From the NCBI RefSeq assembly GCF_039233145.1, contig NZ_CP136419.1:2330001-2394000 (forward strand): 64,000 nt of DNA. Direction: 5' to 3'. The stretch is from Moorella humiferrea (GTDB taxonomy: Bacteria; Bacillota; DSM-521; Neomoorellales; Neomoorellaceae). The notes below the pieces were generated by a model that worked only from the letters and a program-made list of their open reading frames with translations, was not told where the DNA came from and did not search any database. A program made the position numbers and the translations under genes. Positions 26,384 through 34,585 of this stretch are shown here, in pieces. The first letter of the stretch is position 1. Every line of letters begins with the position of its first letter.

Positions 26384-26408
26384 ATTGATTTCCCCTTTCC
26401 TGATACTC

Positions 26409-26423
26409 CGGAAATATATTCCG
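26409..26423. promoter_or_regulatory. palindromic operator candidate of the HdrA/DGC operon
   Basis: CGGAA-ATATA-TTCCG is a perfect 15-bp palindrome about 20 bases downstream of the -10 box of this operon. ArsR-type control by the neighbouring regulator (26530-26862) is likely but unproven. Confidence 0.55.
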
Positions 26424-26442
26424 TTCAGTTCTTGATAGGTTT

Positions 26443-26470
26443 ATTATATAACTTTCTACTTATTTGTCAA
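26443..26470 (-). promoter_or_regulatory. promoter of the HdrA/ferredoxin/DGC-H operon
   Basis: Consensus TTGACA (26470-26465) and TATAAT (26448-26443) have a 16-bp spacer. Confidence 0.8.
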
Positions 26471-26529
26471 GGTTATTATATTCCATTTTACTAATATAAT
26501 GTGCTATAATGTGCGTATCGATGTTTCTT

Positions 26530-26862
26530 TCATTTTGTTTTGCCTTTGTTGAATCCCTGCATGAGGGCCATAGTCTCGGCAATCTCCCTGGCGATAATCT
26601 CCCCGGCCAGATCCAGTAGAGTAACGATGCGGGGATCCTTGATGCGGTAAATCACCCGTAAACCGTCTTTGGTGGCCTCGACAATGTCCTGTTTGCGCAG
26701 GACGGCCAGGTGCTGGGAGATGTTGGGCTGTTCTAATTCCAGCTCTTCCATCAGCTCACAAACGCAGCGCTCACCATGGCGTAAAAGTTCTATAATCCGC
26801 ACCCTGGTGGGGTGAGCCAGGGCTTTGAAAAATTCCGCTTTTAAATTATGGATGCGTTCCAT
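26530..26862 (-). CDS. ArsR-family metalloregulator
   Basis: This 110-aa winged-helix repressor has the ERCVCELMEELELEQPNISQHLAVLRK block. Cys33 and Cys35 form the CVC metalloid/metal site in helix 3. It lies directly upstream of the HdrA/DGC operon on the same strand, separated by 146 bp that hold that operon's promoter. It diverges from the MFS-DGC-AhpD operon across 348 bp. It could control both. It is clearly different in sequence from the other two ArsR proteins of the window. Confidence 0.9.
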   Translation of the reverse strand: MERIHNLKAEFFKALAHPTRVRIIELLRHGERCVCELMEELELEQPNISQHLAVLRKQDIVEATKDGLRVIYRIKDPRIVTLLDLAGEIIAREIAETMALMQGFNKGKTK

Positions 26863-27210
26863 TGTTACTTACCTCTTATATATTAGAATATCACTATATC
26901 CAGCCTATAATTTATATTGCCCTTTGTCAAGTAAAACCCTTTATCAACTGTGCTGATGCATAAAATTAATCTGTTTACAATAAGTAAAGGCAAAATCCGG
27001 GATGAAAAAAGATCTTATATGAATAAATACTAATTTCTATTAAAGAATATAGCTAGAAGGTAAATAATAAATCTATGCTGAGAAAGAGGTAAAAAATTCC
27101 AAAAACCTACCGACATTTTCAATTAATGAGTTTAACCCAATTTGGCTATTGACTTTTTATTTTTTATTGCTAATATAATAATATAATAAAAAGTTAATGG
27201 GGTGAGACAA
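26863..27210. promoter_or_regulatory. 348-bp divergent regulatory region
   Basis: No gene is seen. On the minus side a TTGACA (26930-26925) lies upstream of the ArsR gene with a poor -10. On the plus side TTGACT (27149-27154) and the TATAAT-like run at 27172-27179 precede the MFS gene. The region is strongly AT-rich compared with its neighbours. Confidence 0.5.
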
Positions 27211-28608
27211 ATGGCAGTAGAGACTTTGGTAGGTGAAACAAGAACATATGCCAAAAACAAATGGATTCTTGCTACGGTAGCCATCGGCGCCTTTATTTCC
27301 ACTTTTGATGGCGGTGTAATTAATGTCGGCCTGCCAACCATCGCCAGCTATTTTAAAACTAATATCAATACTGTCCAGTGGGTCACTTCTGTCTATTTGT
27401 TGGCCATGTCCGCCCTTCTCTTGATCTTCGGCACCATGGCCGACGCTTACGGCCGCCGCCGTATCTATAACGCCGGTTACTTTGTTATCACCATTTTCAC
27501 CCTCTTTTGCGCTTTGGCCACCAGTATCGGGATGCTCATTTTTTTCCGGGTTTTACAGGCTGTAGGTGGATCCATGGTAATGGCCAACGGCATGGCGATA
27601 GCAACAGAAAATTACCCACCGGAAGAGCGCGGTAAAAACCTGGGGTTTTTAGGAACTGTAGTGGCCATCGGCAGCTTGGCCGGGCCGCCCCTGGGAGGTT
27701 TAGTAATCGGCTGGATGGGCTGGCGGGCCGTCTTCTTTTTAACCTTCCTGGTAGCCCTCGCCGGCTTCCTGGCCTCGGCGGTAACCATACCCCGGGACAG
27801 GCGTTTAAAAGAAAAATTGAACTTCGATTACACCGGGGCGCTGGCTGTTATTATCGCTATTGTTACCTTTATCTACGGTTTTTCCAATGCCAATGTTTAC
27901 GGCTGGACCAGCCCCATAATTCTTATTAGCATTCTCCTTTTTATAATCAGCAGCCTATTTTTGATTTTTTACGAACGTCGCCGCGCTAATGCTATCCTCG
28001 ATTTCCAGCTCTTTAAAAACTGGACCTTTACCTCGTCAATTATAGCCGCCCTGGTATCTTTTATTACCATGTATTCACCGACGGTTTTGATACCTTTTTT
28101 CTACCAGAAAGTGCTGGGCTTTACTCCCCAGAAAGCCGGTTTCCTGATGATGGCTTTCCCGGCGGCCATGGCCATTACCGCCTCTTTCAGCGGCTGGCTT
28201 TCCGATAAAATCGGCTATGTTCTCTTAACCACCACCGGCCTGGTATTGAACGGCCTAGCCCTGGTGGCCCTGGCCAACATCAGCCTGCAAACGCCTATAA
28301 CCTTGATAATTATTTATATCGCCGTAATGGGCGCCTCCCTGGGGATGTTCCAGTCCCCGAACAATAGCTGCGTTATGGGCAGCGTGCCCAAAAACAAGCT
28401 TGGTGCCGCCACCGGTATCAGTCAATTGATCAAAAATCTGGGTATGGTCATCGGTATCACATTTTCTGTAGCCATCTTCAGTTCGCGGATGGCCGCTATG
28501 CCCCTTGAGTACAATCAAGCGTTCGTCAGAAGTATGGGTTTCGTCTATTACCTGGCAGCCGTTTTAAGTTTTGCCGGGGCCGTTATCTCCTCCCGGCGTG
28601 GTAAATAA
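27211..28608 (+). CDS. MFS transporter, DHA2 family (14 transmembrane segments)
   Basis: This 465-aa exporter is of the EmrB/QacA type. It has about fourteen hydrophobic segments, the motif FGTMADAYGRRRIYNAGY between segments 2 and 3, and the antiporter motif GGSMVMANGMAIATE-like stretch in segment 5. ATG 27211 is preferred because GGGGTGA precedes it. It begins an operon with a DGC protein (25 bp later) and an AhpD-like protein. That company and the divergent ArsR suggest export of a thiol-metalloid conjugate or a toxic organic; the substrate cannot be told. Confidence 0.87.
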   Translation: MAVETLVGETRTYAKNKWILATVAIGAFISTFDGGVINVGLPTIASYFKTNINTVQWVTSVYLLAMSALLLIFGTMADAYGRRRIYNAGYFVITIFTLFCALATSIGMLIFFRVLQAVGGSMVMANGMAIATENYPPEERGKNLGFLGTVVAIGSLAGPPLGGLVIGWMGWRAVFFLTFLVALAGFLASAVTIPRDRRLKEKLNFDYTGALAVIIAIVTFIYGFSNANVYGWTSPIILISILLFIISSLFLIFYERRRANAILDFQLFKNWTFTSSIIAALVSFITMYSPTVLIPFFYQKVLGFTPQKAGFLMMAFPAAMAITASFSGWLSDKIGYVLLTTTGLVLNGLALVALANISLQTPITLIIIYIAVMGASLGMFQSPNNSCVMGSVPKNKLGAATGISQLIKNLGMVIGITFSVAIFSSRMAAMPLEYNQAFVRSMGFVYYLAAVLSFAGAVISSRRGK

Positions 28609-28633
28609 ATTAATTTAAAAGGTGGGATAGTTC

Positions 28634-29116
28634 ATGACACAACATGAAAATTGGTACCTTCCATATATGGATCAAAAGGTCAAGGGCATTAAAGTGGTAG
28701 AACGTCCGGCACCGGTAGCTATCTTTTACTGCGCCGGGGCCTCCAATGTAGGCCAGAGCACGGTACTGGGCAGCAACGCGGCTGCCCGGCGCCTAGGATA
28801 TGACCGGGCCGCCCTCCTTTGCCTGGCCAGCATCTCGGCCGGTTTGAAAAATGTCAGCCGCGCCGCTGCTGAAGCCAAAGGTATCGTGGCTGTAGACGGT
28901 TGCCCCATGCAGTGTGCCCGCCGCACCCTAGAAAAGGCCGGTTTCCACGTTAACGAGAGCCTGGTTGTTACCAGGGACTGCAATGTGCCCAAATCCTTTA
29001 TCCTGGAGGACGCCGCCGCTATTACCAACGTCGCCGAGGCCATTGTTGCTAGCGTAGAAAAAATCGAAAAGGGCCGGATGGAAGTTAGCGATGCGGGAGG
29101 TTATGATGCTAAGTAG
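28634..29116 (+). CDS. DGC-domain putative zinc-binding protein
   Basis: This 160-aa protein is the fourth DGC member. It has IVAVDGCPMQCARRTLEKAGF (about residues 80-100), an N-terminal loop FYCAGASNVGQSTVLGSNAA, and a 30-residue N-terminal extension not found in the others. It begins with ATG after GGTGGGATAG. It sits between the MFS exporter and the AhpD-like gene in one operon. A metal- or metalloid-handling role is inferred. Confidence 0.8.
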   Translation: MTQHENWYLPYMDQKVKGIKVVERPAPVAIFYCAGASNVGQSTVLGSNAAARRLGYDRAALLCLASISAGLKNVSRAAAEAKGIVAVDGCPMQCARRTLEKAGFHVNESLVVTRDCNVPKSFILEDAAAITNVAEAIVASVEKIEKGRMEVSDAGGYDAK

Positions 29117-29178
29117 GACCGGTAACCGGTAACAATTAAATATATAAAGAAATTAATTAAAAATGGGGGTTGAAAATC

Positions 29179-29553
29179 ATGAGTAAAGACATGGGGAATC
29201 TCAATGTCGAAGAATTGCTTGCGAAAATGGCCCAAGAAACCGGCAGTGAACCCAAACCGATGAAGTATTTGGCGCAACTGCGGCCGGAAATGGTTTTGGA
29301 ACATGCCCGCAGCAAGCAGTTTGCAGCCTCAGGACAGGCTATCCCGGAAAAGTATAAAGCCTTGATCAGTTTCGCTGTTGCTGCCGCCCTGGGTTCTGAG
29401 AGCTGTACCCTCACCCAGGCGAAAATCGCCCGTCGTAAAGGAGCTACCGCCGAAGAAATAATCGAGGCCCTAATTACCGCCCGTTTTACTACTTCCTCTA
29501 CTATCTTTTCCACTGCAGTAAACGCCCTGGAAATGCTCGCCGGGGAAAAATAG
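29179..29553 (+). CDS. AhpD/carboxymuconolactone decarboxylase-like protein
   Basis: This 124-aa helical protein has the CMD-domain layout: ALISFAVAAALGSESCTLTQAKIARRKGATAEEIIEALITARF. In AhpD the core is CXXC followed by a conserved His. Here the first Cys is Ser (SESC) and the His position is Gln, so classical disulfide peroxidase chemistry should not work; only one core Cys remains. ATG 29179 follows TGGGGG. It is last in the MFS-DGC operon, and the hairpin at 29584-29604 ends the transcript. Related CMD proteins are common in arsenic clusters. Confidence 0.75.
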   Translation: MSKDMGNLNVEELLAKMAQETGSEPKPMKYLAQLRPEMVLEHARSKQFAASGQAIPEKYKALISFAVAAALGSESCTLTQAKIARRKGATAEEIIEALITARFTTSSTIFSTAVNALEMLAGEK

Positions 29554-29583
29554 GCTGATATCCCTGCTATTTTGCCAAAGGGA

Positions 29584-29604
29584 AAAGGGGCTTAATGCCC
29601 CTTT
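29584..29604 (+). terminator. terminator hairpin, first copy of a 21-bp duplication
   Basis: AAAGGGGC-TTAAT-GCCCCTTT ends the MFS-DGC-AhpD operon. An identical copy at 29714-29734 flanks the other side of a 109-bp insert. Confidence 0.75.
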
Positions 29605-29713
29605 CAGGCTGTAGAAAAAGTCCCTTTTAAGGTAAAAGCCTTCTTAAAATCCGCGAAATTCTCTTGGTTTCAGGGGACTAGTTTTTAAAAAATAGGGGTT
29701 TGTCAACAGTCTG
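29605..29713. mobile_element. 109-bp MITE-like element inserted into a terminator hairpin
   Basis: It begins CAGGCTGTAGAAAAAGTCCC and ends, read on the other strand, CAGACTGTTGACAAACCCC; these are imperfect terminal inverted repeats of about 17 bp. It is flanked by exact 21-bp direct repeats, each being the whole hairpin AAAGGGGC-TTAAT-GCCCCTTT. It has no coding capacity. It looks like a non-autonomous derivative of an IS that targets palindromes, with the hairpin as target duplication. The ends resemble IS1182-like termini, but family assignment is uncertain. Confidence 0.7.
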
Positions 29714-29734
29714 AAAGGGGCTTAATGCCCCTTT
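29714..29734 (-). terminator. terminator hairpin, second copy (CDF gene end)
   Basis: This is the same 21-bp hairpin as at 29584-29604. It overlaps the stop codon of the CDF gene and can end its transcript. Confidence 0.65.
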
Positions 29735-30693
29735 TAAATTATGCAGGAAAGCAACCCCCTACCCGTGCAGCCTTCGTATTCCATTTGGAGCATAATGTGC
29801 TCGATGCCGAATTTATCCCGCAATAAGGCTTCCACTTGCCGACGTAGCTTTTCCGATTCACTGATAGATATATCCTGTTCCAGGTCGATGTGGCCTTCAA
29901 AATTAATCTGCCGCTCTCCCAACTGCCAGACATGCACATGATGCAGATCGCGGATACCCGGTAAGCTTTTGATCGAGGTATATATTTCCTCCAGTTTTAT
30001 CCCTTTGGGTGTGCCTTCCATGAGAATCTGGACTGTATCAGCAACAATTTCATAGCTTTCATTAATGACATACAGGCCAATTAAGATGGTTAAAAGGGGG
30101 TCGATCCAGGTTATCTGCCAAAAATAGATCGCGATACCGCCGGCAACTACCGCCACTGAGGACAAGGCGTCGGAGAATAAATGCAGGTATGAAGAACGCA
30201 CGTTCAGGCTCTTGCCGGCGTCGCGCCGCAGGAGTAAAGCCGCCAGGGTGTTGGCTAATAAACCGAGGGCTCCGACAACCATCATCATTGAGCTATTGAT
30301 AGCCTGGGGATGTAGTAAGCGGGTTGCCGATTCCTTAAAAAGCAAAAGGGAAATCGCTATTAACACAGCGGAATTGAACAGGGCGGCCAGAATCTCCAGA
30401 CGCTGAAAACCGAAGGTTTTCTCCAGGGTTGCCTCCCGCCGGGAAAAACGTAACGCCGCCAGGCTGATGGCCACGGCCGCCGCATCACTTAAGTTGTGTA
30501 GGGCATCGGAAACCAAGGAAAGGCTTCCCGCCAGTAAGCCTCCAGCTATTTCCGCAACGGTAATAAGCAGGTTTAACAGCATCGTTAGCACCAGGTTCAG
30601 GCCGTTTACCGTTCCTGTTTCCAGATGGCTGTGGTGATGATGGTGATCATGGTGATGCAGACGCCTATCATTGTTATGCTCATGATTCTCCAC
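29734..30693 (-). CDS. cation diffusion facilitator (CzcD/ZitB-like) metal exporter
   Basis: This 319-aa exporter has six hydrophobic segments. The His-rich N-terminus (residues 1-25, with HHHDHHHHHSH) is a metal trap. Metal-site motifs SDALHNLSDAA (segment 2) and HLFSDALSSVA (segment 5) show the HXXXD pattern of zinc-type CDF proteins, and the C-terminal cytoplasmic domain carries HHVHVWQLG. GTG 30693 follows GGGGTGGG. It exports Zn(II), Cd(II) or Co(II) in exchange for protons. It follows arsC at a distance on the same strand; linkage is not shown. Confidence 0.92.
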   Translation of the reverse strand: MENHEHNNDRRLHHHDHHHHHSHLETGTVNGLNLVLTMLLNLLITVAEIAGGLLAGSLSLVSDALHNLSDAAAVAISLAALRFSRREATLEKTFGFQRLEILAALFNSAVLIAISLLLFKESATRLLHPQAINSSMMMVVGALGLLANTLAALLLRRDAGKSLNVRSSYLHLFSDALSSVAVVAGGIAIYFWQITWIDPLLTILIGLYVINESYEIVADTVQILMEGTPKGIKLEEIYTSIKSLPGIRDLHHVHVWQLGERQINFEGHIDLEQDISISESEKLRRQVEALLRDKFGIEHIMLQMEYEGCTGRGLLSCII

Positions 30694-30807
30694 TTTTTAC
30701 CCACCCCGTCTTGTTTCGTAAGATTATATTACTTTATTCTTTATTACTTATATACTATCTTTAGTACGACTTCTTGTCAACCGAAAAAGTAAAAACAGTG
30801 CAATCAA

Positions 30808-31236
30808 TCAAGTATTAAAAATATCTTTCAGGAGCTGGGTCACCCTTTCCCGGATCTCGTCCCGAACGGTACGGAAAACCGCCATTATTTCCTCCTCATC
30901 TCCTTCGGCCTTGGCAGGGTCGCGGAGGGGCCAGTGTTCGCGACGAATGGTCGGTGGGGTCACGGGACACTTATCACGGGCATCGCCGCAGAGGGTGACA
31001 ATCAGGTCAGCCTTGCTTAAGATTTCCGGATCGATGGGGGCGGAGGTTTGCCGGGAAATATCGATTCCGGCTTCCGCCATAACCGCAACGGCGCGAGGGT
31101 TCAGACCGGCTGGCTCGATGCCTGCACTATAAACTTCCACTTTGTCCCCGCCCAGGGCCCGGGCGAAACCTTCAGCCATCTGACTGCGGCAAGAGTTGCC
31201 GGTACAGAGAAAAAGAATAACGGGCTTCTTTGGCAT
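30808..31236 (-). CDS. arsC: arsenate reductase, thioredoxin-coupled
   Basis: This 142-aa enzyme of the low-molecular-weight phosphatase fold reduces arsenate to arsenite. Catalytic Cys11 lies in the P-loop CTGNSCRS, and the relay cysteines Cys83 and Cys90 lie in [11 protein letters not shown], exactly the three-cysteine design of the thioredoxin-dependent class. ATG 31236 is chosen for AGAGGAGG upstream. Its product is exported by Acr3 (16908-17981). It is downstream of two radical SAM genes with a 138-bp gap, probably its own unit. Confidence 0.94.
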   Translation of the reverse strand: MPKKPVILFLCTGNSCRSQMAEGFARALGGDKVEVYSAGIEPAGLNPRAVAVMAEAGIDISRQTSAPIDPEILSKADLIVTLCGDARDKCPVTPPTIRREHWPLRDPAKAEGDEEEIMAVFRTVRDEIRERVTQLLKDIFNT

Positions 31237-31374
31237 GAATATGCTGCCTCCTCTAACTACCCGGCAATGTCTAAAAGACACCGTCTACGCTCATGTTTTT
31301 GGGTAGCCATAGTATTTCTCTTTTAATACCAGTATTATTTACTCATGGTTAGACCAGTTTATCCTCCCGTAACC

Positions 31375-32772
31375 CTATGGCCAATAAGATGCTGCCCTGG
31401 CGAAACGGCGAAAAGACCGCCATATTTTTATAAGGTGACTGATGGAAATGTCTCGCCTTAAAATAGCCTTTATTGCCCCCCAGGCATTGTTTCTTACTAA
31501 ATCAAACCGGTGGTAGGCTGTAGCATAAAGAGAGGCAAATTGCTGGTAAAAGTGGGACGGCGGCAACAAGGTGGGTAGGACGGCGTGTAATAGATCGAAT
31601 TGTTCCCAGTTCGTAAAGCTCAACTTATTACTTACTTGGTCATACAGCTCGGTACCCGGTAGGGGAGTTAAAATGGAAAACGATGGCGTTTGAATACGTT
31701 TTTCTATAATGTATTGCTTTAATTGCTCAAAGTCTTCTGTGGAAAAGTCGGGATCAACGATAAATGAGGCAATAACATTAATCCCCCGGCTCTGGAGCAT
31801 GGTCAGGGCCTTTTCGTTATTACGTACTGAATTATGTTTTTCTACCTGCTGCAAGGCCGCTTCCGTTATCTTTTCAAAACCGATAAAGACGGACGTTAAA
31901 CCAATTTCCTGCCACAAGTCAATAACTTCGGGATGATTGACAATGGTATCACTCCGAGCCTGAAAGAAATAATTTTTCTTCACACCCCGTTCCTTTAATT
32001 TTATACCGATAGCCATGGCCCGCTTTACATCAGCCAAAAAATTATCATCTGTTATTAAAACCCTGCGGGCGGGTAGGCTCGCTATCTCTTCTACCGCCCG
32101 TTCCACACTTTTACGCCGGCTTTTGCCTTGATAAAAACGCCACACACTACAAAAATTGCAACGGAAAGGGCAACCGCGCGCCGTCTCCACGGCGCTAACC
32201 GGTTTAGCCAAACCTAAAAAATATTTATTAATATAAGGTTTTATTAAATGCCGCGCTGGAAGGGGTAAGGTATCTAAGTCGCTAATGAGGGGCCGGGCGC
32301 AAGTGGCAAACTGTCTATTATAATGATTGATAACCAGTCCGGCTACCCGGTTCAGATCGCCTTCCTCGGCCCAGCAATTAACTAATTCCACGGTGGTTAT
32401 TTCGCCCTCGCCGATTACTAAGCAATCTATGGCCGGGTCTTTGAAATCTGCCGGGTTTAACGAGGCATGATGCCCCCCGACAAAAATTTTAATTGCAGGA
32501 TTCGCATCTTTAATTGCCCGGGCAATGGCCAGGGTACGATAAACGTCGATGGTAAAAGAGCAGTTAATACCGCACAACTGCGGTTGATAAGTCTGGAGCG
32601 CTTTGGGCAAATCGGCAGGATTAAATAAATCTACAATGGCTACCTGATGGCCTTCTCCTTCCAGGGCTGCAGCCACCATCTCCAGACCCAGGGGTTCAAT
32701 AACCGCCAGGTCTTTAAATCCTAGTCCCTTGTCCGGGCGCGGTTGAATGAGCAAGATATTGTACTTTTTCAT
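31375..32772 (-). CDS. B12-binding-type radical SAM protein
   Basis: This 465-aa protein has an N-terminal Rossmann region (about 1-140) like the cobalamin-binding domain of the BchE/P-methylase class, with HQVAIVDLF and KIFVGGHHASL; the usual DXHXXG cobalamin ligand motif is not obvious. It also has a radical SAM core with CPFRCNFC (about residue 200), LITDDNFLADV and FFQARSD. Products of such enzymes include methylated or ring-closed metabolites. It follows the SPASM radical SAM gene by 42 bp, so they are co-transcribed. Its substrate is unknown; proximity to arsC raises an arsenical option. Confidence 0.85.
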   Translation of the reverse strand: MKKYNILLIQPRPDKGLGFKDLAVIEPLGLEMVAAALEGEGHQVAIVDLFNPADLPKALQTYQPQLCGINCSFTIDVYRTLAIARAIKDANPAIKIFVGGHHASLNPADFKDPAIDCLVIGEGEITTVELVNCWAEEGDLNRVAGLVINHYNRQFATCARPLISDLDTLPLPARHLIKPYINKYFLGLAKPVSAVETARGCPFRCNFCSVWRFYQGKSRRKSVERAVEEIASLPARRVLITDDNFLADVKRAMAIGIKLKERGVKKNYFFQARSDTIVNHPEVIDLWQEIGLTSVFIGFEKITEAALQQVEKHNSVRNNEKALTMLQSRGINVIASFIVDPDFSTEDFEQLKQYIIEKRIQTPSFSILTPLPGTELYDQVSNKLSFTNWEQFDLLHAVLPTLLPPSHFYQQFASLYATAYHRFDLVRNNAWGAIKAILRRDISISHLIKIWRSFRRFARAASYWP

Positions 32773-32814
32773 GGCTCCGATCCTGCCCCTCCGCGTTTTC
32801 AGGTTTAACTATTG

Positions 32815-34170
32815 TCACTTATCCGCTTGTTGTCCCATAAATTTCTCCCACAATTCATCAGCAATCTTTCCCCAGGCAGAGGCATAGTCCATAAGGGAAT
32901 CGGCCAGGGTTTTAGCGTTTACAGCATGGCTTTGGGTATTAATAGCCCCGGTTTCCGCGATGATGTCGGCCAGGGAGTGGGGATTATCAATCAACGGGCA
33001 AGGCCGCAGCAGATTGGCATTGAAAGGCTGGCGTTTTTGATAGGCCCGCATTAACGGTGAACGCAGCGCATCGCGCATGGATACGTCGCGAATATTAACC
33101 GTACTGTAGTGAATAAAGGCGCAAGGTTCAACCTCGCCGGCAGCATTGATATGGAAATAGCGCCGCCCGCCGGCTATGCAACCGTCAGTAAGGGCGCCGT
33201 CGTTCCAGAAATCAAAAACAGCTATCGGCTTTGTTTGCCGCCAGGTCTGGACCCTGGAGAACATTAAGGCCCTTTGCCACGGTGTAGCCATCAACTCCAG
33301 ATCGGCATCGCGTCCGACCGGCACATAAGTAAAAAGCCAGCCGAATAAGCATCCTTTTTCTATCATCAAATCAATGAAGGCATCGCTGGCAATAGCCTCG
33401 GTGTTTTCGCGGGTATACGTTGCCGAAAAGCCGAAGGGTATACCCCGTTCCCGCAAGATGTCCATAGCCCGCATTACTTTTTTGTATACTCCTTTTCCGC
33501 GGCGATTATCCGTCTGTTCTTCAAAACCCTCCAAACTGATGGCAAAAGTAATATTGCCCACGGCCGCTACGTTATCAGCTAATTGCTCACTTATCAAGGT
33601 TCCGTTGGTATAGACATGAAAGACCATTTCCGGGAAACAGGAGGCCAGATACAGGACATCCCTCGTCCTCACCAGCGGCTCGCCACCGGACAATACCAAA
33701 AAGTAGATCCCCAGCTCCTGGGCTTCTTTTAACAATCGTTCCACTAAAGGCAGCTCTAATTGATAACCCTGCTCATAATCCCCGGCCCAACAGCCGCGGC
33801 AACGGAGATTACACCGCGCAGTAAGATCCAGAAGAATCGCATAAGGAACATTAAAATCTTCTTTTTCCGATATAGCCCGTTGCCTGGGAATACCAATCAG
33901 CCAGGAATTTAATAAAAAGTTGGTGATCACTTTCTGGCGGGCCCGGGGATTTAACTCTTTAAATACCCGCATGACTAATTGATGCCAGTTGCTCTCAGGG
34001 TTGCTTAAGACATCTTTGGCCCTACGAATCTGATCTTTATGTACCGGATGCGGCGCCAGGTGCTCGGCCCAATTTAACAGCTTGGCAAGGTTTTTCTCCG
34101 GTTCCCGTTCAATGTAACTAAGCCCTTGCTTAACCAAAGCCTCGCCAAAAAAAGAAATAGCCGTTTTCAT
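32815..34170 (-). CDS. radical SAM/SPASM-type protein
   Basis: The protein has 451 aa. A 100-residue helical N-terminal domain precedes the radical SAM core with LTARCNLRCRGCWAGDYEQG (CX3CX2C cluster near residue 125), LSGGEPLVR and the SAM-binding ISLEGFE. The C-terminal region has cysteines in TDGCIAGGRRYFHINAAGEVEPCAFIHYS and LLRPCPL, a SPASM-like auxiliary cluster site. SPASM enzymes modify peptides or proteins. It is the first large gene of a unit with a 56-aa ORF upstream (34290-34460) and a B12-type radical SAM gene downstream. The substrate is unknown. Confidence 0.87.
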   Translation of the reverse strand: MKTAISFFGEALVKQGLSYIEREPEKNLAKLLNWAEHLAPHPVHKDQIRRAKDVLSNPESNWHQLVMRVFKELNPRARQKVITNFLLNSWLIGIPRQRAISEKEDFNVPYAILLDLTARCNLRCRGCWAGDYEQGYQLELPLVERLLKEAQELGIYFLVLSGGEPLVRTRDVLYLASCFPEMVFHVYTNGTLISEQLADNVAAVGNITFAISLEGFEEQTDNRRGKGVYKKVMRAMDILRERGIPFGFSATYTRENTEAIASDAFIDLMIEKGCLFGWLFTYVPVGRDADLELMATPWQRALMFSRVQTWRQTKPIAVFDFWNDGALTDGCIAGGRRYFHINAAGEVEPCAFIHYSTVNIRDVSMRDALRSPLMRAYQKRQPFNANLLRPCPLIDNPHSLADIIAETGAINTQSHAVNAKTLADSLMDYASAWGKIADELWEKFMGQQADK

Positions 34171-34289
34171 TGTCCTCCCTCCATAAGTTGATAACTAATT
34201 AATTTTTTTGTTATATTATATTATGGTGATTTTAAAAGTCAAGGGGATTTCGTTGCAATCTTCTTATTAATTAACTTCTAACTTGCCCC

Positions 34290-34460
34290 CTACCTTTCGG
34301 GTTGCATCAGCACTCCTGCCAGGCAGGGAATCTTTTTGGGTATCTTGGGAGCAATTTTCTGCAATACGAATTCCAAAGCCTCTTCGGCATCTTTATCCAG
34401 GCAGATGCGTTGCAGCATTAACTGTTCTTCCTCGTTGAGGGCAATTATCACCTTACCCAT
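34290..34460 (-). CDS. 56-aa small protein upstream of radical SAM genes
   Basis: ATG 34460 has GAAGGAGC at nine bases, a good site. The product begins MGKVIIALNEEEQ, has an acidic helix, and ends with a Lys/Pro stretch and KKIPCLAGVLMQPER. Its two cysteines are near residues 20 and 46. It could be a small regulatory or carrier protein, or a precursor peptide of the SPASM enzyme 119 bp downstream, but no family is recognised and the leader/core layout is not clear. Confidence 0.5.
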   Translation of the reverse strand: MGKVIIALNEEEQLMLQRICLDKDAEEALEFVLQKIAPKIPKKIPCLAGVLMQPER

Positions 34461-34552
34461 GGTACCAGCTCCTTCATGCAATAAAATGGCTTATTTTTAT
34501 TTTCCTATAAAGACGAGTTATAAACAACATCAATTCCATTTACACTTCTTGC

Positions 34553-34581
34553 TTGACAATTCCTCAGCTAAAGTTTATTAT
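34553..34581 (+). promoter_or_regulatory. promoter of the DGC-arsR-DUF169 operon
   Basis: TTGACA (34553-34558) and TATTAT (34576-34581) have a 17-bp spacer. Confidence 0.8.
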
Positions 34582-34585
34582 ACTA

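Noticed and set aside
31375-32772. Arsenosugar enzyme ArsS or an As(III) methyltransferase ArsM
   Set aside because: The protein is a 465-aa radical SAM enzyme with an N-terminal B12-like domain, not the smaller ArsS type. No ArsM-like SAM methyltransferase motif is seen anywhere in the window.
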